NCBI GenBank assembly: GCA_964017155.1
Contig: OZ024861.1
Span: 30,301,777-30,365,776, forward strand
Reading direction: 5' to 3'
Source: Oasisia sp. SBJ-2009
Taxonomy: Eukaryota; Annelida; Polychaeta; Sabellida; Siboglinidae
DNA: 64,000 nt
In this document: positions 24,386 to 61,554 of the stretch, piece by piece
Numbering within the stretch: position 1 is the stretch's first letter
How the letters are laid out: each line of letters begins with the position of its first letter
Translations under genes and position numbers: made by a program
Notes under the pieces: model-generated
Database searches by the model: none
What the model was told of the DNA's origin: nothing
Seen by the model: only the letters and a program-made list of their open reading frames with translations

Positions 24386-27300
24386 CTGTAATCAAACAGC
24401 GTAATTTCATTACACCAATAACGCATTTTGGTTAAGTGTACGGTATGCGTAAAATATTTCAGACGTGAAAATATATTCAAATTAATTGTGCCTTCTAATC
24501 AGGGCTTTATGCAGGATCAAATTATTGCCAGTCACACATGTTTTGGTGGACATGTGGAGTTACCTGTTAAGCCGGTTCACGAAGTTTAAATGTACTTTTT
24601 TGACCTGAAAAGGACTACAAACACATGTGACACCATTTACGCTCACTTTCAAGACATAACTAACAATATCTATGGTATTGGAAGACTTTGTTTGCTCCTT
24701 CATTTTTTTACCAGTCCACCACCCATCCACCCATATTACTACCTGTCCATATTCGTTTTTACCCGTCTAAATGACGGGTGGACGGGTCTCTGCATAAAGC
24801 TATGCTTCTAATAAGGCTTCGTCTTCTTGTATCCAACACACAATATGTTGCCAATCACCATGTACTTCTAACCACAATTTATACAGATTGTCAGGCAACA
24901 GAACATTGCTGATCACACAAAACAACCAGGAAGTAAATATCTTGTTCAATGATGTCATCAGTGATAACAACCAGTTTCTAGTATTCAGTCTGCTGTTCTT
25001 TCAGTAATATCTTCGTATCCTCAACTCCTAGCCAGCTATCTTTGTTAATGGAGAAAGAATACAATCAACACTTCATGTAGTAATAGTTCTCACCTGTATG
25101 GCGTCGTAGTTCTTCTGGTAGTATATGACGGCTGCTCTCAAATCCCAATCAGTGAACTCAGGCCACAAGACTTTGATGAAAGACAACACGCTGAACGTAC
25201 TCTGGAAGGAGACAATGTTATCTTTTTATCAATTGATTTTGTTTTACTATTTTTAGGTTAGTCAACTTACTCATATTACTATATGTAAAGTATATCTTAG
25301 AATTTGTGTTCATAATTGTCTATATTTCTTATGTTTTAGTGAGTGTATTTTAGGTTTATTTTACTTTATTTTATATTTTAGATATAAGTTTGTGAAGCAC
25401 CTGAGGGCAATTTTTATTGGTTGGGCGCTATATAAGTATTTTACTATTATTATTTTATTATTATTACCATCTGCCCGGTATTTACTTACATTACTTAGTT
25501 ATAATTCTACAATTGAAAAATTCATTCACTTTTCTTTTTAAATATAACATTTTCATTTTATATACACACACATATATATATTATAATCATAAATATATAT
25601 ATATATATATACACATACATATATATATATACATATATATGCATAAAATTGCATATACACACAGTCACACATACAATGTAGTTGAGATACAGTGGTTGTC
25701 ATCTTTGCAAACTAGGAGTCATTGCGCTGTGTTACTGCACCCCTGGCTGATCGTGTCTGAAAACCTCGCGAGTGACCCACCCGGGTATACAATTAGAGCA
25801 GTTGACTTCGCCAGTCACTACTGCATCAGCTGTGGGAACAGCGCAAATACAAGCCCCAATTTGTAAACGTATACACGACTGGTGGGAATCCCAATATAAT
25901 GACCCATTCACGTCCTAAACATCGCATGTAACATGAACAGTGTGTGACTGAAACAACAGGGCCCAGTTTCATGTAGCGTACTTAAGACGTTGTAGCGGGC
26001 GATAACCTGTTGAAAGCCGTAAAGTTACGCTAGTTGCATTTCATGAGTCTGCTCCATAGCTGCACTTAGCTGCACCATGTATTTAGTAGGCGTAACTTTA
26101 CGCTAGTTGAAATATTTACGGTATATTCCCGAAGTTGAAATATGTATGGTATGCTCCCGACACGCGCACTCCCAATAACATTATTTTTAATGTTTACACT
26201 AGATATCCTTTACATTCATCGTAGCTTCCCATTTGCTATGCGAACAACAAAGGCGGCAGCTAGAAAGAAAAAGATTGTTCAGACACAGCACAAATACAGG
26301 GATTCCTAGGTCAATTCTAAGTCGATTTAGTGGCGCGAATGCTAAATTGGTCTCATGAAACCGGCTGTAAGCTGCATTGACTATTCGCTGTTAGCTGCAA
26401 CCAATAGACCGCATAATTCATGATAATTGTGCGTAAAGTTACATGGCTTTATGAAACCGGGCCCAGGAGGCCAACCACATTCTTTGTGGGCAATTTCATT
26501 GGCTGACATTAGAAGAAGAGGTTTTCAGCAGGATGTGCCAGGGGTTGAGTAAAGGCTGGTACTGGTGAAATCTACCACAGTGACCCCTGGTGCACAAGAA
26601 TGGTTGTTCGAGGCAGAATTCTTAAGACAGACCTGCCATAAGAGGAAGTCACTGAGCCGGACCTCGCCCGATGTTCTCAGGATAAGGTCTGGGTCTGGGG
26701 ACTTGTTGGTGTAGAGACACTGAGACAACAACTTCTCACTGATGTCACTGCAACACGGCAACAACAACAAAGATAGCAACAACGACACATTTGTTGGTGT
26801 AAAGACACAGACTCAATGACTGCTCACTGGTGTCACTACCACCCAACAACAGTAGCAACAACACATTTGTTGGTGTAAATACACTGTTTTAATAATACTT
26901 CACTATGTCACTACCAGACAACAACACATTAAATTTTGTTTACTTGAAGCGACGGTGCCAGCTCCAAGGTTTTATTATTTTCATTAATTTTAAGTTCCTA
27001 TGACTACAACATGCACGTTGAAAGTTTACTGCCTGCCTATTTGTGTTTAGTTAATTTACTAAGTTTGGAACAATATTCGCAATTTGAAAGATTCCGCCTG
27101 CAACACATTCAAATGGTTAAAACACACTCAGTTGATTCAGTTCCAAAATAAAATTACTAGTTCAGTGCAGAGGCAAGCAGAGTTAACCACAATACCTTTG
27201 ATGTTTAACTTTCCCACGTTCTAGACAGCAGATTGCCTGTTACAAATTACTGCTCAGCCAAAGAGCAGAGGAGCTGGCACTGTCTCTTTAAAACTACCCA

Positions 27301-27833
27301 GTGACATCACAGCCACACAACAACAATAACAACTGAGGGCTGACCATTGTTGGATGTTTTAATGGATGCATGTATGCAGCATGGTGTGCAGACAAAACCC
27401 CCTCCGGACAAACCCCCTCCATACATAATTCCCTCTAGACATAGGCCATTTCCGGACATAACCCCCTCGGACAAAACCCCCTCATCAGTGATACTAGACT
27501 GAATAAGTACTGTATTTTTATTTCTATTGCAAACATCAACCTTCTGGTTGCATTTATTTCCATCGGTGTTCATTTCCACCGAATGGTATGGCTGACTAGA
27601 GGGTAACTTGTTTCCACAACTTTCTGAAGCCACATTCACAAACTTAATGGAGTTAGGAGGGTAACTTGGTTATAGTAACAGTGGTTACCAAGTTGCCCTG
27701 AGCTGCAGACTGCCAGGCAGACAAACTCACTCAAACTAGAGGGTAACTTACTTGAATAGCACCTTTATTATGCCAGAAATTATAAAATATTTGGTATGTA
27801 TTTACATTTTTTACATACCAAATTATATATATA

Positions 27834-27882
<49 letters not shown>

Positions 27883-30800
27883 TTATATTATATAGTATGC
27901 ACAAACACACAAGCCAAGCTAGGTTTACTTATTTTGATAATTCTTGAGGCTAGTATCTATGATGAAGGGGTTTTGTCCGAGGGGTTTATGTCCGGAAGGA
28001 GCTTATGTCCTGATGGAGTTATATATGGAGGGGGTTTTGTCCAAGGGGGTTTTGTCCGAGGGGGTTTTGTCCAAGGGGGTTTTGTCCGGAGGGGGTTTTG
28101 TCCTGCCTTCATGCAGCATACATCAACATTTAGAAGTAAGATACGGATGGTGAAATATTGCATTTATTTTTTAATATCATTACCGACAGACATCAGCAAT
28201 AACCTCTGAACTCTCCCCTCAGTCTATCCATCTCCCTCCCTCCCACCCTATAATCTACCCCATCTGAATCCCACAAGGGTTGATAGAGACCGCCATCACT
28301 GGTGACCTGTGAACTCACCTCTCTCTGATGTGCCCCATCTGTACCCCCTGAGCCAGCTCTCTCATGGCACAACAGATCTCGTCTCGCGATGTGTAGGCAA
28401 AACACACATTCAGGAACGTCCTACAACGCAAACACACATTCTCGAATGTCCTGTAATATAAACAAATCTTCAGAAATACCATACAGTCCAAAATCCACAT
28501 TCAGGAATATTCTGATGTGCAAAACAGCAATTCAGAAATGTCTTAAAATGCAAAACAAATATTCATGATAATTAATTTTTGCTAAGAATAACTTTTTAAC
28601 AAACTGCACTATTTTTAATCCCACAAACTACAACTAATCATCTACATCTTAAGTGTTTCCACCAACAAACAACATTTAATGTTAAGTCAAAACCAATATT
28701 ATTCATTTAGTACATGATTATCATATATGGCCTTAGATGAGTAAATGTCCCTGCTACTGAGCCTGTCTGGTTGAGTGAGGCATAACTTGCTAAGAAGATG
28801 ACCTACTACCTTCAGAGATACACAGACAGTTGGTAAGCATTTTGACAGATAGCTACTTGACCAAAGCCTGTGACAGAACATGTAGAGCGCAATGGCTCAG
28901 GGGTAGAGCTTCGGACTCTAGACTACGAGAACCCGGGTTCGAATCATGTGCTGTGGTGTTAAACCTAAACCTTGGGTATGTTTTTTCACTCTACATTGCT
29001 CCAGTTCACTCAACTGTTTACATGAGTATCTGACTATAGACAGTGGTGGTTATGTGTAAGAGCAGCCTTCGCGCATTAATTGTAGCATATGGCTGGGTGC
29101 TTCCCAGAGAAGCCGAGATGGTGTCTGAGTGAACAGGTCTGTCAGGGAAGTAAACTGTGAAGCACTTTGAACGGTCCTGGAGACTGGATACTGCGCTATA
29201 TAAGAACTTGCCTTTTTTAGTATGAACACACTGAAAGCTGCAACAACAAAACTGCACAAAAACTTGCAGAGGCTATGATACCAATCAAACATACGCAAGC
29301 ACATACACACATCACATATGCGCACACACATACACAGCCACACACACACTTTCACATACTGCCAAGTGCGTGTACTTTCTGGCTAAATGCACAACTGGCA
29401 GCAAAATGCGTTGAAGGAATTATTTTAAAATCACGTACCTGTTATGGTGCTTTGTCATGTATACAACTTGAGAGATGACATCCTGGAGATCTTTTGGCAG
29501 GAGGGACACATTGCCAATGACGCGTATACACAGGCCATTCTTCTCGATCATGTCTCTGCCAGTAAAAAACTTACAAACTCAGTAAACTGGTAAAAAAACC
29601 GAAGTCATCATTAGATTTAGAAGTTGTTCGTAAAGTAGTCAATTTTTTTAATGTCATTTAAACAAGAATAAATAGCTCACATAAAGGTCACTGGTGAACT
29701 GGGGTGGTAGTTTACCTAAAAATTCACCCTATCTTCCACATCTAAGCTAAATTCAAGAAATAAAGAAATACACACCAAATAGTTTTATATAATTTAAATT
29801 ATTCATGTGGTAACAAAGTGAAATAATGACTAATTCCACACATTTACATTAACAAATTAAACCAGCAAGTTACTGAAGATCAGCCATCCCAGGCAGCAAC
29901 AAAAGACACAGCTCTCTATCATATGTAGTTACAAAATACTACACTGGCTAATCCTCCAGTTCTATTGCAATGGTTGACAACGATAACATATAATATTACA
30001 TAGATAAACAGATCGATACTTAGCTACACTGTAGTCATAACTGGTTAAACAATAATCATAACGTCTACCAAAATGTCATGATTACGACTGTATTTGGTGA
30101 AAACATGCAACAGACACTTTTACATTCTAAATATAAAACTTTGTATCACACGAAATATTAAATATTACAGCACCTTATCACTATCCTACTGTGTCTTAAC
30201 AGTGATGATATTACACTATACTGTGCATGTACTGTGCATGTATGTTTGTTGTTGTTGATGGTGAATAAAACGTTCAGTCAGTCATACAGTGACAGCCATA
30301 GCAATAGAATCAACAGAAAACTTACCTTTCCTGCATGAAATGTGTAAATTTCTGTCTTGCTAATTCCATCAAGCCGTCCACTTCCTCCTGTGACCTGTTG
30401 AAGTTCTCGATGCTGAAGGCATACACTGTCACCTCTGTCACCCCCAGCTCTTGACACCACTCCAGGGTCTGAAAGTAAAAATTATTGCCTAGTGATTCGT
30501 ACTATAAAGAAATGATTAAAACATATCCAAATATGGACTTAATAATTCGTGCATGATGGGCCCCGGATCTGGAACAGCCTGCCAAATGAACTGCAAAACA
30601 AACTGTAAACTATGGCGTGTTCCACAGACTGATCTGGAACTGGGACAGTCCGTCATGCAATTGTGCTATCTGCAGGTAAACAGCTAACATCCTGTCTTTA
30701 ATTTAATTTACAGGTGTAATTTAATGAACAGGTGTATATCGTATTTATTGTATACACTGTACATGCATGTATTACTTTTATTTTACTCATTTACCTGTAT

Positions 30801-31112
30801 TTTATTTGTTTTAATGTTTTACCTTTAAATACTTTGTATGTTTTTTTACGTTTTATGTCTTGTTGCTTTACACTTGTTTGTCGGAAAATAGCTCAGATAA
30901 GCTAATGTTATGAAATTCACATATAAACTGATGTTAAATAAAGCTTCTTGTATCTTGACTAAGTCTCGTACAGAGCAGTTCCAACCCTTTGTTCCATTCA
31001 GAATATTTAACACCATAAAGTGATTAGAAAAAATTAATGGTCAATGGAACCTGAATTGCAATTTATGCAACCCCATTAATGGGACTAATTTCTTACACTA
31101 CAATTTCTTACA

Positions 31113-31176
<64 letters not shown>

Positions 31177-32312
31177 TGGAAATAATTTGGGATCATTCTA
31201 TGGTGACCTTATTTAAGAGTAGCAATGTGACCTTAAAGAGCTCTGGTATTTCTGTCCTTCTGCATCACTAACACCAATAACACTGATCAATCATTTGTAT
31301 GCAATGATAAACACACACAACATGACAACATTACATGAATGACATAACTAAGTGAAACCAAAATAATAATGACACTTGACTTGGCAACTTCTATTACACC
31401 TATATCCTTTGAGACCAAGTTCAAAGGTACACCAAAACAACGGTTTATCCAATCTCTGAGTCAATAAACAATCTTCCAGTCAATGATGTATGTAGTCAGT
31501 CATACCTCAAGCAATATAATTTATCTTACTTTGAAGCTTAAATTGTCGAAGATGAGTACGACGTTTTGACCCGTCATATACGGGCCTTGTTCACGTACGG
31601 GTGTCACGTGTATTGCCTCAGATTTCAGCGGGATAATTTGATTGTAGATGGCAGGCAGATGGTATCACTGGTCTCTGTTCTGTTCGCCGAAATCTGAGGC
31701 AACACATGTGACACCAGTACGTGGGGAGCGGTGGTTGTGCGGTAGAGCGCCGGACTGTCAATCGAGGGGACGGTGGTTCAATCCCACCTACCGCCGTTTC
31801 GAAACTTAGGCAATTTCATTTACCCCACATTTGCCTGTCTTTCGGAAGAGACACTAAAAGCCGGTGGTCCCTTCTATCTGGTGTCTATGCCAGGGGAAGT
31901 AAAAGATCCCACACAGGGGGTGAATGTGTAACCTGTAATGGACTCACTAATTCTAGAAAAGACAACTCCTGCGGTAGCTCAAGTTTGGGCTGTTTGGAGG
32001 AAACCACCTAAGAACTAAGGCCCGTAGATGACGGGTCGAAACGTCGTACTCATCTTCGCCAATTAAGCTCCAAAGTAGGTTAAATTATACTCCAATAAAC
32101 CATTCTTGGAGCCATGAACAATATATTCAATATACCTCAAGCAGTTTGTCGAAGCCCTTGAGGTGCCCCTCAGACCGATCGAGGCTCTTCTTCTTCGCAA
32201 ACCTGCGGTTGCCGTCCATGATGACAGCAATGTGTCTGGGGATGGGGCCGACTTTGAGCACCTCATTGCAGAAACCACCAATCCACGACTTGACACTTCC
32301 CCACAGCTGCAT
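24101..32312 (-). CDS. DHDDS: Dehydrodolichyl diphosphate synthase catalytic subunit, complete
   Basis: cis-Prenyltransferase that, with its NUS1/NgBR partner at the ER, adds isopentenyl units to farnesyl diphosphate to make dehydrodolichyl diphosphate for glycosylation. Seven coding exons (32136-32312, 30326-30468, 29439-29555, 28319-28420, 26633-26747, 25094-25201, 24101-24385) join in consistent phases to 348 codons, close to the usual ~333. Conserved blocks: [15 protein letters not shown] (catalytic Asp), [54 protein letters not shown]. The C-terminal tail is charged and predicted helical. The RxG motif expected in the partner is absent here, as in the family. The start Met is at 32310-32312; an upstream 5' UTR exon is likely because an acceptor-like GTTCCAG analogue precedes it. 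Two acceptors are embedded in tandem repeats. Confidence 0.95.
25094..25201 (-). CDS. DHDDS: DHDDS exon 6
   Basis: 36 codons, phase 0 both ends: [18 protein letters not shown] and [23 protein letters not shown] is a conserved block of the family's C-terminal region. Confidence 0.93.
25560..25645. repeat. TA/CA-rich microsatellite in DHDDS intron 5
   Basis: Mixed ATATAT and ACACAT repeats; preceded at about 25395-25460 by a retroelement-like tail GGGCGCTATATAAG with an ATT repeat. Confidence 0.8.
25959..26464. mobile_element. 506-bp MITE with GGGCCCRGTTTCAT ends
   Basis: Begins GGGCCCAGTTTCATGTAGC and ends ATGAAACCGGGCCC, perfect inverse of GGGCCCGGTTTCAT. The interior has several partial inverted repeats (GTAAAGTTACGC, GCGTAACTTTACGC). 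No coding potential. Located in DHDDS intron 5. Confidence 0.85.
26633..26747 (-). CDS. DHDDS: DHDDS exon 5
   Basis: Starts in phase 2 after acceptor GTTGCAG. Reads [20 protein letters not shown] and [18 protein letters not shown], the most conserved motif of the enzyme (RTSGExRLSxFLLWQ). Donor GTCTGT. Confidence 0.96.
26690..26930 (-). repeat. ~75-90-bp repeats spanning the exon 5 acceptor
   Basis: The exon start (minus strand GTGACATCAGTGAGAAG ... TACACCAACAAG) recurs upstream in the intron as GTGACACCAGTGAGCAG ... TACACCAACAAA at about 26790-26836 and as GTGACATAGTGAAG ... TACACCAACAAA at about 26870-26911. Confidence 0.8.
26960..27210. repeat. Dispersed ~240-bp repeat, copy 1
   Basis: Shares ACTACAACATGCACGTTG, GCAATTTGAAAGATTC and GCAGAGTTAACCACAATAC with 53384-53635 in BRWD, same orientation. 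No coding or terminal inverted repeats seen. Confidence 0.7.
27345..28140. mobile_element. Foldback element with GGGGGTTTTGTCC terminal repeats
   Basis: The left arm (27361-27490) is a run of CCCCCTCGGACAAAA-type units. The right arm (27950-28125) is its inverse: GGGGGTTTTGTCCAA and GGGGGTTTTGTCCGA alternating. Flanks GATGTATGCTGCATG and ATGTATGCAGCAT are also inverted. A (TA)n tract lies in the loop at 27824-27880. Inside DHDDS intron 4. Confidence 0.75.
28319..28420 (-). CDS. DHDDS: DHDDS exon 4
   Basis: Phase 2 start after acceptor GTTGTAG. Reads [19 protein letters not shown] and [14 protein letters not shown]; [12 protein letters not shown] is a conserved motif. Donor GTGAGT. Confidence 0.95.
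28400..28560 (-). repeat. ~30-33-bp degenerate repeats spanning the exon 4 acceptor
   Basis: On the minus strand GTAG|GACGTTCCTGAATGTG at the exon start is preceded by ACAG|GACATTCGAGAATGTG, GTATTTCTGAAGATTTG, GAATATTCCTGAATGTG and GACATTTCTGAATTGC. Confidence 0.75.
28885..29218 (+). mobile_element. SINE family A, full length
   Basis: tRNA-like head with A box TGGCTCAGGGGTAGAGC and B box GGTTCGAATC, a body with CACTCTACATTGCTCCAGTT and CCCAGAGAAGCCGAGATG, and the end GCGCTATATAAGAACTTGCC. Lies in DHDDS intron 3. Confidence 0.9.
29439..29555 (-). CDS. DHDDS: DHDDS exon 3
   Basis: Acceptor CTGGCAG, donor GTACGT. Reads [20 protein letters not shown] then [11 protein letters not shown] and TKHHN. 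Phase 2 at both junctions. Confidence 0.93.
30326..30468 (-). CDS. DHDDS: DHDDS exon 2
   Basis: Acceptor ACTTTCAG, donor GTAAGT. Reads [47 protein letters not shown]. YAFSxENFxR is a substrate-pocket motif. Confidence 0.95.
30545..30965 (+). mobile_element. CR1-like LINE 3' remnant
   Basis: GGCCCCGGATCTGGAACAGC can be read [12 protein letters not shown], the common C-terminal motif of CR1/L2-type reverse transcriptases; the 3' end is AT-rich and ends AAATAAAGCTTCTTG. Weak. Confidence 0.5.
31116..31176. repeat. (TA)n microsatellite
   Basis: About 55 bases of TA repeat in DHDDS intron 1. Confidence 0.95.
31528..32078. mobile_element. Inverted-repeat element carrying a nested SINE
   Basis: The left end CGAAGATGAGTACGACGTTT at about 31551 is matched by the inverted AAACGTCGTACTCATCTTCG at about 32039; similarity covers about 60 bases. 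A second, inner inverted pair (TGCCTCAGATTTC / GAAATCTGAGGCA) lies at 31615-31700. A family B SINE occupies 31722-32010. The element ends about 60 bases from DHDDS exon 1. Confidence 0.8.
31722..32010 (+). mobile_element. SINE family B
   Basis: tRNA-like head GTGCGGTAGAGCGCCGGACT with B box GGTTCAATCCC; an anticodon-loop-like CTGTCAA suggests a tRNA-Asp relative. The body contains CTTTCGGAAGAGACACTAAA and GTAAAAGATCCCACACAGGG. A second copy is inverted at 47395-47716. Confidence 0.85.
32136..32312 (-). CDS. DHDDS: DHDDS exon 1 (coding): N-terminus and catalytic DGNRR
   Basis: 59 codons from [55 protein letters not shown]. The Asp of MDGNRR is the catalytic residue of the family. Donor GTATAT, phase 0. 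Confidence 0.96.
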
Positions 32313-34626
32313 TGTTCTAAGTTCACTGTGTCTGGAGGATGAGGCTGGAACAGTACACAATATATACTACTAAAAATTTGTTAGGTATCACTATTTAGGG
32401 TGGTATTATATTTTTTGGCATGGGTATTACAAAAAACTAAAAATGGCATGTATTCGAGGATATGTTTTTTTCCTGAATTTCATTGCTGTACACCAAATGT
32501 GAACAATATTAGGTAACATGCGTTCTGTCGTCAAAGAAGCAGACCCCCAAAAATGGAGGTTTCAGAATGTTATTCCAAGCCATGAAAATGTCCCAAACAG
32601 TTAAATTACCAGCAGCAACAACTGTCAGTGGCTTGTGTGTGACCCACATGATGCAATCACAGCCTGGCAACGGCGTCTCATGCTTCCAGTGAGTCTCTGG
32701 ATGGCTGCCATCTCAAGATTGTTCCATTACAAACATGGTATGATCCTTAGCAAATTTTGAGTAGTATAGATCAAACAAGGTCTTTATGAAAGTGACAAAA
32801 TACCTAATATCTTTGTTATACATATATTTATCCATACTACCATAAAATGTTGTGATGGAAAGTTTTAGTAATAGTAAATGCTTCAAATATAACAGTAATA
32901 GGACAATTTGAACATGTAATATTTTTAGTAATATATATTTAAAATTAGTAAAGAAACTAAGTAACAGTAATAAATTACATTGCAATGTAATTGACCCCAG
33001 GCCTGGGAATTACTTCATACTTTTTCAAAATAAACAACTTATATTACACGAAATACTCACAAGTTCATAATGCTCCCTGTACGGAGTGTGGCATGTTTAA
33101 AAACAACATCCACAAATAACTCAAAAGAGCGAAATATACATAGATAATGAGTTGGATTTTCAATATGCTGAAGGCTTCCTTGTTCACTTGCCATCTGGAG
33201 TTCACTCTTGGATTACAATCTTGTTAAATATGATTAAATCTTGCAATTATTACCACCACCGCATTACCATTTTGACTCGCGGCACGTAAATTTGTTCGTG
33301 CGAGGGGGTATATTTTGTAAGTATTTCGCCAAGATACACGTTTTTAGCTATTTATTTGCACAAGTGGAATAAAATAAGTGTTATATATTTTGAATATCGG
33401 TGTATTTTGCAAATGTTTCTTCATATATTCGAAAAATCAGTATGTTTTGATTCATGAATGTGTTCGACTCGTGAGCTAGCCAGCATATAATTTCTGTGGC
33501 ATATGCACTGGAAATGAGGGATAAACAGAGTATTATTTATGCCGACCACATGTCTTTTCGGCCTTAAAAGTCTGGTAAGACACACTGCTTATAACACAAG
33601 TATGCTTTGGTTGGATAATGTTGAATGCTAGCTTGAATTAACAAAATGAAATATCAAATATTGGGAGAGTTATGGCAGAATTTCGGTGGGTCTGGATTCT
33701 ACACAAGTACCACAGTACCGCATTATGCTGGACCTAATACCTATCCTGGGCTGAGGTAGGATGTGATAAATTTTACTATAAAATTTACTTTTTATGAAGA
33801 CCGAAGTTGTGTGAATGTCCTGAATGAACTAAAACAAATTCATAACAATTTATGATGCAATTACTGGAATAGAGCTACTAAAATGACATATCGGAAGACT
33901 TCTCTCCTCTGGTATCCAACAATAAACGTGTTTAAATGGTGGACAGGTGCGATAACACGAATGACAGGAGAATGACAACCATTTTTGACATTTGACAGCA
34001 GCATTACAACACACGGATTCAAAGAATGACAGCGGTCACAAACACGTTGACAGTAGCCGAGTTGCAGAACTCAGACGCCGCCTCCCGTCACTGGGCGTAT
34101 ACTAACCTCTTTTTGACAATTTCCTGGCGGAACGCTACCGATTAAACATTGTACCGATGAAATGCGGTTTGATACATCATTATGAAAACCTTTTGAAAGA
34201 AGAGCACCGAATAACTTCTTCCGCAGTTCATCCGTTCCACTTGGCGAACTCACACCGAGCAGGCCTTCTGACGTCACCAAGATCGCCGTGGTGTAATTCG
34301 ACATCACCACTGTATTACAACGCGCTTACCAATTATATCATTGAAATATTACAATTGTTGTGCATTTATCATGTATAAAATATGATACGATTATACAGTG
34401 TTAATTTATAAATGTTCAATCCCATATGTAGTCACGGAACACCGTAGATATACGAGGAACTATATACATTCGCGTATTTACAAACACCGAACAGGTGCCC
34501 ACTTACGTCCGAATATCGTTTCAATAATCAATGTGGAGAAATGGTTTACACGGCCTATCTTTGGATACCTTTTTCGCGACTGCATAATGTTGCTAGTATA
34601 ATCTAGGGACGTTTACATGCAGTAAG
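32313..34626. promoter_or_regulatory. Divergent promoter region between DHDDS and BRWD
   Basis: The two genes start head to head with 2.3 kb between start codons. Non-coding exons and both promoters should lie here. A GC-richer patch is at about 34060-34290. I see no TATA box that decides a start site, and no mobile element with clear ends. Confidence 0.4.

Positions 34627-61554
<26,928 letters not shown>

Noticed and set aside
27950..28110. Interstitial telomere from GGGGTTTT runs
   Set aside because: Animal telomeres are TTAGGG; the runs belong to units that also hold GTCC and are inverted in the other arm, so a foldback element explains them.
28885..28960. tRNA gene suggested by A and B boxes (also at 46255, 52960, 31722 and inverted near 62950 and 47700)
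   Set aside because: Each is followed by the same non-tRNA body and tail, so they are SINE heads; acceptor stems do not pair properly.
34071..34310. 79-codon minus-strand frame in the divergent promoter region
   Set aside because: No splice sites linking it to DHDDS, no motif, and length within chance expectation for this composition.
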